A stretch of 64,000 nucleotides of DNA from positions 1,510,001 to 1,574,000 of the forward strand of contig JABAKD010000017.1 of assembly GCA_012845835.1 (NCBI GenBank), given 5' to 3'. Below, piece after piece: positions 49,901 through 62,129 of the stretch. The notes under the pieces are model-generated. The model saw only the letters and a program-made list of their open reading frames with translations, made no database searches and was not told where the DNA came from. The translations under genes were made by a program, and so were the position numbers. The stretch comes from Undaria pinnatifida (taxonomy: Eukaryota; Sar; Phaeophyceae; Laminariales; Alariaceae). Position 1 is the stretch's first letter. Each line of letters begins with the position of its first letter.

Positions 49901-52900
49901 TATGCGATTCTCGGAACTAGAGTTCTCGGTCAAAAAGCTTCGTTCGAGCTTCGTCTTCGGGGGGCGGCTCCAACGCCCCTCGCCGTGCCGCACCCGTTCC
50001 GCACCTCGACGTGAACGCAGATAGACGCTGAGCGAGACAAGCGAGAAGTGCGCTTTTTTTTGTATCTTGGGCGGTATACGCCCGAGCTATTCTTGGATCT
50101 TGGCATATGTAAAGCTTGAACGAATAAATAAGGGACAACATTTCCTAATTGGCGTTATTTCCAAATTGGCATATAAATTCCTTCCCGACGATGCTTTGTT
50201 CATGGCCGCCTCCAAGCGCTTGCCCTATCGTAGCTACTACTGCTGTGTGTCGTGTCGTTTCCTTTCGGCTCAGTGGGTATAGTGCTATACTGTATCTAAC
50301 CAACGAAGGACATGTGTCGTGAATAAGATTCTCACCCAGATCATATTTGGTATTCAGGAGCGTGCGCGCTGGAGACGTTATGAATGGTGATGATAGTTGT
50401 TCTGTTCTTCTGAGTACTACTAACTGTAGTACATGGAGAGGGGATAATAGCTCCGGAGACCGCTCTTACGAAGTCGGTGATAATTAATTAACGATAATTA
50501 ATTAACGAACTGGAAAACATTTGTGGTTGTTCTTTCGCATAACCCACTCACTGTGAGTTTTACGAAGTCAAGTGACAGTGGTTAGTGCTATGTGTCGTGA
50601 GTTCGATTCTCACCGACTTCATATTTGTCTTTTTCAAGCGTGCGCGCTGACGACATTATGAATGGTTATTTCGGTAGTTTAACATATACGAGCGAGCCGC
50701 CATCTACCACCCACCCACCACCCACCACCCACCCACGGACCCACCCAGTACAGTACAGCAATGCAGCAGTACGTAAAGCAATACACCTGACAGGCGAGCA
50801 GCAGCCGATTCGTTGGTTACAATGCCCTCGGGCTGGGCGGGGTTTGTATTTGTTTACTATTCCCCGCCACGCCGGGGGCCAAGCGAGCCGTCCCCGGGAG
50901 GCGATTTCCACGCTCCCCCCTCGCCGAGGTGGAGCACCGACGCCCGTGCTTTCGCCGGCACGTCGTAGTGCTGCTGTGCGGATGGGACGAGGCGGCACCG
51001 CGAGGCCGCCGGAGGCCGAGTGGAGCTCGGGAGTCGCAGTTTGGGGGGGGGTTATAACCAAGATATTTTCAAAGATCCAAAAAAACATCACTATCACGAC
51101 GTTAGCGTATTATATACTTCGTAATAAGGGTATGTAGTAGCACTACCCACTGAGCTTTTGAGTCAAGTGATTACGTATAACTCAGTGGGCAGTGCTGTAG
51201 CATTTCTCGGTCAAATCAACTCGTTCGAAGGCCGCCGTCCGAGCGAGAAGCGCGCAAAAATTTGTATTTTGAACGGTACTCTCCAGTTATTCTTCGGATC
51301 TTGATGCATGGAAAGGTTGATGAAATAAAACTTGGCAAGACATTATTTCCAAATTGGCGTCATGTTTTGGGCCAAAACAAATAATAATATTACTGTAAAA
51401 AAAATCCCCACGGTTTCTGCGGTAGGCATCATAGTAGTGCATTTGTTTATTGAATTTCGGTAGGTACACGTACATACGCACATGGATATAGACGTGGCAA
51501 GCGCACGCATGACTAAACGAGGAAGGGGTAGTAGTGATTATCATTACTGCGCCAGGAAAAGCCACACAGCAAGCAGTATTGCGAGTGGCTGCGTCCCCGG
51601 GGCCTCGAGGGTTGTGTTATACAAGTTCCTCCTGTTGTTAAGCTGCGCCACTCGAAGGTGGTGGTAAGTAGACAGTAGGATGGCGTGCTTTGTTGTTGCT
51701 GTGGTCCCTGACTCCGTTGCTGTGGTCGTTTGCCGGTCAAGTGCAAGTGGTCGTGTGTTGGTACGTACCTGAGAAATAAGTTTGTGTTGCTTCGTACTTG
51801 ACGTGCTCCTTTTTGCTGCTGATTGCTGATTGATCATATCTTCTAGTGTTTTTTCTTTTTGTTAGGCACACTTCTACTTGGCAGCTTCTGGACATGCAAG
51901 CCGTGGTCACAGGTGTCGTCCTTCCCTTCCCCCCCCCGGTTATTGCCTTCATTTGGTTCTGGCGCATAGGGTTCAGCACCCACTGATCGTCGATTTTTCA
52001 TCGAGTGTTGCTAACTCACGCTCTCGCGCTTTCCGCAAGTCAATTAGTGCACAAGACGACAAATTATACGAGTACGCACTCGGGGGGATTCGAACTCACG
52101 ATACTGACCTATACCAGGTTCGAGGATATAACCTGATACGCCACCGGGGCAGTGAGTGATATGGAGCCGGTCGCCCCGTGTGGTCTAGTGGGGTTACACT
52201 CGAATACTACTACTATTAATACTAGCGTTGGTCCTTGAGTTAAATAACCACTGTTGTGAGCTTTGTTGGCTTTATGTATTTGCACAAATAAATGAGACAA
52301 AAAATATCAACTAACTGCTGAAATCACCTAGCAGCGTGGGTAGGTACAATCGACGCGAATCGACGAGAGAAGCAAATGCTGAATTCTTCTCGCGATGAAA
52401 ATCAGGGCAGGTACCGTAGTGGGGAGGGGAGAAGGGAGCCCGCTTTATGGCCCCGGATCTAAGTTATATTACTGCATTTGGAGGACGAGAGTAATGCGAG
52501 CATCACAATAAATGGGACGGGGAAAATAAAAGAAGTGAAGCGTATTGCTGCTGCTGTAATAATACGATACTCAAGCAAGTTGCACCGAGCGACTCGATCT
52601 GGACTGACTGCTGTTGTATTATGCAATTGGTCCATGTACAGCTTCTCTAATCACACGCAGCGAACATGGTCAATCACCTTACTGGCCCCGGATGCTTGAT
52701 TGAGTAAAACTATCATAAGAAACGCACTCGACACGTTTCGTCGCCAGACTAAAGGGGCAGTCGGCGTGTGCTCGGATTTATCCGATCGAAATGAGATGTA
52801 TGAACTCGGAATCGGATTTACTTGAAAAACGATAGCTGTTAATAGTATTACATCGTTGTGATTGTTAGTCTATATCGAACTCTTGGCATTACCGTACATA

Positions 52901-55900
52901 CTGTACGCGCAGGCTTATGACTGTGTGTGGTGACTTTTTTTACTCTTACCAAGTATTAAATCGAACAATTCGAAGTGCGGCCCTGACCTACCCGAAGCAT
53001 ACGCCGGCACCCATGCGGAGCCCTTGTATGGTGTATCATTGTGTTTGATGGGTTATCGAAAAGGTATCGTAGCGTCATCGCATAGTCAGCTAGCTGAGGG
53101 TTTATATTCAGATTGCCTTTTTTGGTGTTATGTAGTGTGGCATGGTATGCTTTTGACGCGCATGTAGGCACACAGGTGGTGCTCGGTGTGGTGTTGTATT
53201 GTGTGGGGCGATGTGAGCTGGTTTTGGTATGGTTTGATATCATAGGCGAGGTGCATGATATCTGGCATATATATGTGTGTGCGCTGACTTTCGATTTCAC
53301 TTTTTATGTGTTTGCGCGGACGTACGACTTGCTTCACCTATGATATATACGTCATATAGTCTATACGTGAACCACTTTTGGTTTCTTTATTTTTTTTCCC
53401 TGGGGTATTCTTCCACTCCAGAGTGATTAGAACCTGTCCTGTGCTTGATAATGCGAGCTGATATGAAAAAAACAAACAACGAACATCGACTAGTACATGA
53501 TGCACACCCCCCTCCTTCCCTAGCTTCCGTGTTATTCATGATACCACGGTACACGTTTTGCGGGCTGACACTTTGTTGACAATCTTGTTTTCATGTTTCC
53601 TTGAATAAAGGTTTGTGGCGAACCTGCTGCAGGACTACGCGGGAGACGTGGCTGGCGGCAACGGCGCCAGGGGGAAGAGGCGGGGTGCTCCCACCGCCGC
53701 ATCTCACAGGTAACTCAATTAACTGACGGCGGTGTGACGCCTTGACCGATGCTTCCATACACTAGAACCAGTATACCATGACCGCTTGACTGACTGCGAT
53801 GTGACGCCTTGATGGACGCCCCCATACACTAAAACCAGTATACTACAATGATCGCTTGACTGACCGCGGTTTGGCCTCGTGACTGACTTGTACTCCTAAA
53901 CTCTAACCAGTTAATGTTATCCCATGAGTGATGGTATGGCACGTTGACTGACCGCGATTTGACGCATTTGACCGACAGTGGTTTGACTCCGTCATGTACC
54001 GCCCCCCGCACTAAAACCAGTACGTTTAGGGACCTTTTGTCTGCCCTTAGTGACAATATCCAGGCGGTGCTTACGTTTCCGGACAGAGCGGCGTCATTCG
54101 GTTTCGTGTTGGTTTTGGGCCTCTCGAGCCCTGAAGGGAGTTTCGCGATGACGTTAATGATGGCACCCATCGAGCAAATCATCGATTCCCCCTTCATGAT
54201 GTAGAATTTCAGGAAGATCTGTATGGTCTAGCTCATGTTGCCGAGTGGGAATCGTACGATCTGCATGATCTAGCTCATGATTGCGGTGTTGGATGTGTAC
54301 TCTATATACAGATCCTGCACATATCATATTGCCATATGCAGGATTAATCAAGGGATGTACATTACGCATTACGGGTAATTACGGGTAATGTGGATGGGCC
54401 GTGCGTAATGTGGATTTTCCGCGGTAATGTTCCGTATTTCTACGGTGCGTCTCTTGTGCTACTTGCTTTAGAAGGTTGAGGTTTGAAGCAGCTGGGTTGA
54501 GGTTTGATCGCTCCGAGTAAGGACATGGAGAATGGAGAATGAGCATAATCTTTTTTCTTTTTGACTTTTCTGAAGTCTGTACTCTGCGCTATGTACCATA
54601 CAACATACAACATACAACATGCTCTCCAACGGTTGCTGCAGGGCTGCAGCTGTGGCGGTAGGGTATCATACATCAAACATACGAACATACTACCAGACAC
54701 CACATCTCGGCGAGAACGCGAAGCAAGAGAGCAAATGCTACGTACGGAACCCCTGGGTACAGGGTAACACAGCTATACACGGAACCCCCGGGGATGGGGG
54801 GCTTTTGTCCCCGCACGGTAGCGGTAATTACGCGTGCGTAATGTCAATCCCCGATTTGCCGTAATTACGGGTGCGTAATGTGTTCAATCTGAAGTTATGT
54901 ACGTCCCTGGGATTAATTGACGAAGTATCTAGATTGTGATCTATAGATGATCTAGATCGTGATCTCTGGGTGTAGATGATCTACTGTGGATCGTGATTTG
55001 TCGATGATCTAGATCGTGATCTTTAGATGATGTAGATCGTGGTCTGTAAATGTAGATCGTGATCTTTAGATTATTTGTCGTTGATCTAGATCGTGATCTG
55101 TAGATGATCTAGGTCGTGATCTGTCTGAGGTGTGAATGATTGTCAAGGTCGTCCGTGAAGGAACTTTCCCTGGTTTAATAGAACCATGTTCATTTTTTGG
55201 CGCGCCTCAACCTTGCCCGCTCACCTCCCCATGCTCCCGTTTTTCGCGATCAGGCGTTCGGGTCCTCCGGTCGCTGATCGATACCGACAAGGGCTTCACG
55301 AACCTAATTCAGCATATTGGTGACAACCTCTTATGTTTATTACACTTTTATCAGCCAGCCTTCTGTCTTCTTTGTTTTTGTCGTCACTAACTTTTGCCCA
55401 TTGCCCTTCCCCCCTCCCAGTCGTGTTTTGGGTCTCATCGGGCGACAGTAAGTATCTTCCACGGCCTCGCATTTGACCCTGTTCTGCGTATCGGCACCGA
55501 CTTGTTATATAACACTGTAGGCTACATGTACACGAGCTCGTGCCGGTATACCTGGTATATATCATACTTTTTGTTGTTCTTGTCTCGAATTTTCCTGTCG
55601 TCCAATCGCCTTTTCTCCCCCCCCCCCTCCTCCACATCCTTTTTTTGCCTGCCTCTTGACCCCTTTCTTTGTCTGACATACGGTGTCTGTCTCGCATTGT
55701 TTTTGTCTCACATTTTTGGGTGTTTGGTGATATTTTGCGATTTGCCTGCGATTGTTTTTCGTTCGCGTGTTTTAGTTGTTTTCGACTCGCGTTCTTTTTT
55801 TTTTTTTTCTCGGCTTGCGGCTCCTATGTATGTATTTGTGTTGCCTTTTCTTTTTCTGTTTTGTGTTGTGTGCTGCGAGTGTTTTTTGTTCCGCATCATA

Positions 55901-58900
55901 GTTGTATTTTGGTCTTGCATACCAGGTATACACTACAGGGTGTTGTGCTTTGTCTCGCGTGTTTTTTTTTTTTTTTTTTTTCTCAAATTCGTCCTTGTCT
56001 TTTTTTTGCTGTTGCCATTTTGTTGTGTCAGGCGTTTGGGTTCCCAAGGGGCCAACGGCAAGCTCTCGTCGCAAGGCAGAGCTCAGAAGGGCTCCGTGTT
56101 GGTCACTGGAAAGTTCGTGGGTAGCCTTGGGTCCCTCATGGCCGCCATTTCCGAAACGGAACCGCACTACATCCGATGCGTCAAGCCTAACGAGGACCAG
56201 CTACCCATGTCCTTCCAGGCAAGATGGAAGTCTATCTGTTTTGTTGAGTAGGATGGGCGTGTAGGTGGAGGGGGGGGGGTGAGTGGGTGGGAGGGTGGGT
56301 GGGTGGGTGGGTGGGTGGGTGGGTGGGTGGGTGGATGGGTGGGTGGGTGGGTGGGTGGGTGGGTGGGTGGGTGGGTGGGTGGGTGGGTTTGTGGGTGAGT
56401 GGGTGGGTTTGTGGGTGGGTGGGTGGGTGGGTTTGTGGGTAAGTGGATGGGTTTGTGGGTAAGTGGATGGGTTTGTGGGTGGGTGGGTTTGTGGGTGGAT
56501 GGGTGAACGGTCTGGTGGGTTGTTGGACTCAGAGGCATGCATTTATGTTTTTTTTTTTTAGCTGGATGGATGAATGGGTGGGTGGGTAAGGGTGGGTTCG
56601 CGGAGGCATATGCGTGGGTGGGTGGATGGATGGACGGATGCTCTTTCTATCTCGGAGTTGCGATGGCAGCGACGTTGACCCTGTATGTTTCCGAGACCCA
56701 TACAGCATCCGTCGTGACTCTCTTTCTCTCTGGCTCGACCTACCTCTGCCTCTGCCTCTGCCTCTCCTTCTGGGGTCTGTCATTTGTATGTATATTTGTG
56801 TCTCCCCCCCCACCATCTTATTGCGGGGATCCATCATAACCAGAACCCACGATTTGCCCGAAAACCTGTCGTTCCCCTGTTTGTTTTTCGCCATGTTTGA
56901 TCCCGGTTGCTATTTTCCTCCGTAGTAGCAAAATCTACCCTGTCAGTGGTTCCCAAAACCTGCCACGTCCCGTTGGTTTGGGATGGCGAGGGTCTATTTT
57001 CTGCCACAAGATTACGGCCATGTATGAGAATGACTATCCCCACGCCCCCACCCCCCGGCGCTCTGAATGACCCCCCCCCCCCCCCCCCCCCTCCCCCTCC
57101 CCCTCCAAACCCCAACACCCAACAGGGAGCTTACATCCTGGAGCAGCTTAACTGGATGGGCATGGTGCAGATCGTGGAGATCCGACAGAGGGGGTTCAGC
57201 GTTCGCTACCCCCACAACGAGTTCGTGGCTAAGTACGGCCGCATCGTTGGACGAGGCCCGGGCCAACCGGGATGTCAGGGGCCGCTGGAGGGGGAGAACA
57301 ATGGCGCTGCTGCCTGGCGCGAGGAGTCCGAGAGGGTGGGTGACACAGGGTGCTGCTGGATAGTTTCGGGGGGGGGTAATGAGGGAACGGGAGAGACGTA
57401 AGGGGTTTGGGGTGGCTTTTTTTGGGGGGGGGGAGGGGGTGAGTGGTTTGATGTGCTTTGCGCTGCACAGTAGGCCCGGGTGAGAGCAAGGCGATGCTGT
57501 CTGGGTAAAGGGGGGGGTGAGGGATGGTGGACACATTGAGGTGGGTATGGGGGGGGGGGATGTGGAAAGCTGGGTCGGGGTCGGGGAAGTGCTATTGGGT
57601 GCTGGGTAATGCGAGGGGAGAGGGGGGAAGGTGTTGGATAGTGGAACGGGTGGGTGCCACAGGGTGATTGATGAGAGTTGGTATGGAAAACAGAGTGAGA
57701 CTCAGGGGGAAAGAGTACGGAGCTGCTGAGCTCGGAGCTTTCACGCCTCCCGCAACTAGCTCCTTGCGTTTCCTTGTCGACGCTGTAAACACTTGAAATC
57801 TTTTTTCTTTGTTATGTTTGGGTGGTCAGGTCTCTGTCGAGCTGGTGCACCAGGGGCACATGGAGACCGGAAAGTTCCATCTGGGTACCACGAAGATCTT
57901 CCTTCGGACTGCCACCCAGAGAACCCTCGATGCCGCGCGGGAAGAACACGTGAGTGCTAATCGGGTCTTACTAGAGCTGTAAATCGGCAAGGTTTCACGA
58001 CTAAACACTAGTCGGTAGGTACCGTTAGCCAACTAAATGGCTTTAGTCGGCAAGTCGGCTGGCGAAACAAGCTGATGACCAGCCGACTTGCGGACTTGAG
58101 TCGGGAGAGCGAATCGAGCAAATCAGCCCCCACCCCCGGCCAACCGACCCCATCGAAATCATGAAAACACGCGCTCTACATGCAACAATCCTTCCTGCGA
58201 GTATGGAAACCCGATAAGTCGGATAGTCGGCACCTCCAAAAATCGACCAACTATTTGTCTGACTACAGTAGTAACTTGTTGATGCCTTGAGTCATGCCGC
58301 CTCACAACTGTGGATCTTACAGTTTGACCGTTGGACAAAGTCGTTGTTGGACCGTATACCGGGTATGCAACGTGCGTTGGATCGTATCTGTACGGTGTTT
58401 CTTTTTTTGTTTTGTGCAGTATCTTGATGGTTTGCTGGACGTGATTTCATGGATGGCTGCCATGGTGTGGGGCACGGGGCTTTGCTTGATACCGTGCGTA
58501 TCGTTGGATCGAGTGTGCGGGGTCTTGTTGGATGTTGATCGATCAGGATTGATGAAGCGCCGAAGGAATGCATCTTGATGAAATGCGGGATTTTGACGCA
58601 TGCTGATGCGTTGTTGGAGTTGTATTGATGGAAGTTTTCTTCGGCCTCAATGGATGCCTAGATTTATTTTGGTGATGGCTGGATTACCTTTGGCGTATTT
58701 TGGAGATACAGCTAAGTACCGTAGAGGTGCTACGGTAAGGCGGTGGTGTGCCATACACTATAGAGAGCAATAAGACCGCCTCGTAGGGGGAAGTCGCCTG
58801 TTTATTTCCTGGTTATGAGTGTAATCCCCCAATGGCGCCGAGCGATTTGACCGCCTTATATCAGGATACCGCCTTATATAGGGATACTGCCTTATTGGGA

Positions 58901-59406
58901 TTGGTGAGACCCCTAGTGCTGTATTTTGATTGATATTAATGGGGGGCTTGACGAATGTATATATGACGAACATAACTGGATCCGACATGTTTTGATGGAT
59001 AATCGATATTAGTTGATGCCTTCGTGTTTTCGTTGGGTGGGGAAGCAGGCTGGGAGGATGCTAGCAGCCGCCATCGCAGACCGATCGATTTTATACGTTC
59101 GATGTCGTCTATTTTGAATGTTATCCTGCTTTCATGTTTTGATGTATTACTATTTCCGCTGTGATTTAAATGCATTTTTTTATAAACACGCTGAATCCCA
59201 CCTGTTTCGATGTACTGCTGAATTATTGTTTTTATGTTTTGTTAGGTGCGGGACGAGGCTGAGAGGATGCTAACAGCCGCCATCGCTGTGCGATCGAGGG
59301 AAGACCTCTCGGAGGCCGTCGCGCTCGCGACCCAGCTAAGGCTCAGATCACCTCAGGTGCGGGCGAGGGAGTGAAGGGGGGAAAGCGCTCAAGTGTGGGC
59401 AGCTGG

Positions 59407-59473
<67 letters not shown>

Positions 59474-59599
59474 GATGTTGATGTTGTTGTTGTTGATGTT
59501 GTGTGTTGATGTTGATGTTGATGTTGATGTTGATGCTAGTGCGGGTGCGGGTGCGGGTGGTTGTGCTGGTTGCGTTTTGTGGTGGTGTTAGTTGTGTTT

Positions 59600-59631
<32 letters not shown>

Positions 59632-61994
59632 GGTGGTGGTGGTGTTGGTGGTGGTGTTGGTGGTGGTGTTGGTGGTGGTGGTGGTGGTAACTGTTGGTTT
59701 TGTTCATGCTACTGTTGATGTTGTAAACACTGATCGTGCGACATATTGGTGTATTGTTACTTGTTCTCATTCCACCTTTTGTTTTGTTTTGCCTATCTCG
59801 ATAGGTGGCGGAGGCTAAGCTTCTTATACGGGAGCTATTCAGGGAAGAGGCTTTGGCTAAGGTGGAGAAGGCCATGGAGATCGAGGACTACGAAGTGCTC
59901 ATCAAGGCGATTCAGGTATTGCTGTTGGTGGTGTTCTTGGTATGGTTGTGGTACTGGCGTTGATGTTGGTGATGTTGTTGTTGTGTAGGTGGTTGTGTTG
60001 CTGTTGATGGTGGTGGTGGCGGTGGTGTTTTTGGTATGGTTTCAATGGTGCTGGTGTTGATGTTGGTGATGGTGGTGTTGTTGTTGTTGGTGTTGGTGGT
60101 TGTGTTGGTGTTGGTGTTGGTGACGTTTTTCTGTATTGGCGTGCCAGTTCTTGTGTGGCCATTGCCTGTGTTGATGTTTGTGTTTTTGATGCTGGTGTTT
60201 TCGCTGATGTTTGCGTTTTTGTTAGTGTTGGTCTTGGTGCCGATGCTGTTTTTGGTGCCAGCGCTTTTGCAGTGTTTTTTTTTTGTATTCGTGGGTTTTT
60301 GTGCGGGTGTAGACGTTGGTGTTGTTGCGCTTGTCGGTGATGCGTGGTTGTTGCGGTAGATGTTGTACGGTTCCTGTGGTCGTGTGTAGGTTCTGTTTGG
60401 TGGTGGTGTTGCGTAGTGTTTTCGTCCGGACTAGGTGTCCACTTTTTTGTGCATCGCCTATGGCACAATCTATGTGCAAATTTGGTGTCCACTTTTTTGT
60501 GCATCGCCTATGGCACAATCTATGTGCAAATTTGGTGTCCACTTTTTCGTGCAACGCCTATTGCACAATCTATGTGGAAATTTGAATGCCCTAAGTTTCG
60601 GTGTACGAGGACAAGGCATCATTCCACCCGTTTACTCTTTGACTGCAAATATAGCCTTACCATATACCTGGTACAGCAGTGGGGGCCCCTATCGTACAGC
60701 ACCCGAGAAGGAATGTTCGGTACTTAACGCCTTTACAACTGGAAACCCTTTTTGGCGGAAGTTTTTTACTTGAACTTTGTATAGGGGGGGTTTGGGGACT
60801 CGAGATTTATCTTATCGGCATGTCCCGCCATACTAGACCATACTAGAAGCCATACTTTTTCGCGACAGATTAGAGCAGTATCGAGTATTCATGACGTAAG
60901 ATCGATCTATTAATAGTCGGCATGTCCTGCCATACTAAAAGCCATACATTTTCGCGACAGATGAGAGCAATATCGAGCATTCGGGAACTTAGGATTGATC
61001 TTTTGTAGTCGGCATGTCCCGCCATACCAAAAGCCGTACATTGTGCGATACAGATAAGAGCAATATGTAGTGGAGAGCGCGTGTCTCGCCTTGTCACGGG
61101 GTGCTCTGGAATCGGGGTGTCCCCACGGCAGCCCTAACCCTCCAAAATCCCGCCCCGTGCCGGCGGTTTTCCTTGGTGGAATCAGGGGGCGTCGGCGATC
61201 GGGGTTCGGGATCCAGAGTTGGAGGAGGCTCGCAACCTTTGTCGTGACATACAGAGAAGGAAGGAGCTCGTGGCCAAGATGCGCAAGGTGAGCAAGAAGG
61301 GGTGGTTTTGAAATGGCTGGTTTACTTGTGTCCCCTGGTCCGCTAGTTGAGGCCGAGGGAGTTCGTTTTTTAGCATGTTTTGTGCTCCCTGGCGTGCAAG
61401 ATTTGGCCGACGCGCTTTTTTTGGGGGGGGGGCGGGGGGGCGGGGCGTAGCTTGTTTCTTTCTACTGGTGCTCAAGGTGAGTACATTGCGTTTCGTTGTT
61501 GACGGGGATGTGTGGCGTGTGTCTCCTGGCGAGATGGGCGATCGATCGTCTCTCGCCGTTGTTTTATGCCGAGTACATGGGGTTGTTTGGAGTGCAGTTC
61601 GTACCGTGCCCGTCACAAGGCGTGCCTTCTACGGTTTGTACCGCCATATCGGGTACCTAGTACCTGGTATATTTTATCAAATTGCTTCAAATACGTCAGC
61701 TGTAGTTCGATCAATTTAAGGGTCGGTACTCATCTTTGCAGGCTCCGTGATCCTCCGGTCGCGCATTTTTTTCAGATGCACCACTTGTTTTGAAGGTATA
61801 CGACTGCTCTGGATGTTGTCAGGGTGGTGGAACTGGATATATTTGCCAAGGATGATTTCGGTCCATAATCATTGTGCGCACTGCACTGGTACTATATATC
61901 CCGCGTGGAGAAGGACAACAACTGAAAATACCGTAATATACGGACCTGGCGCTTCGTTCAATGAAACTATCACGCAACCCGTAATTGTACGCTG

Positions 61995-62029
<35 letters not shown>

Positions 62030-62055
62030 CGTTGTCGTTGTCGTTGCCGTTGTCG

Positions 62056-62129
<74 letters not shown>

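Larger units (their letters stand above)
49800..53610 (+). other. Intron 13, 3.8 kb
   Basis: Contents: a repeat shared between 49905-50160 and 51206-51360 (CTCGGTCAA...CGAGAAG...TTCCAAATTGGCRT); two tRNA-like repeats at 50265-50400 and 50540-50660 (GTGGTTAGTGC...TCGTGAGTTCGATTCTCAC); C/G-rich DNA at 50690-51050; S1 SINE reversed at 51849-52150; S1b at 52166-52480; and 52500-53600 without recognisable features apart from a CTCCAGAGTGA repeat at 53412. Confidence 0.75.
59916..61185 (+). other. Intron 19, 1.3 kb
   Basis: GTT/GGT-rich at 59920-60130, three tandem 50-bp units at 60434-60583 (GGTGTCCACTTTTTYGTGCA, CGCCTATKGCACAATCTATG), TACCTGGTA at 60665 and the A plus D composite repeat at 60724-61125 right before exon 20. 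Confidence 0.8.

Noticed and set aside
55245..55460. Two possible relics of the exon 15 start (CAGGCGTTCGGGT at 55252 and CAGTCGTGTTTTGGGT at 55420)
   Set aside because: Similarity is limited to about 15 nt around the AG and could be chance, unlike the other exon relics.
55394..56251. 285-codon + strand frame ending in the TEPHYIRC peptide
   Set aside because: Only the part from 56032 is coding. Upstream it is T-rich intron reading as Phe/Leu/Val, with an AG acceptor at 56030-56031.
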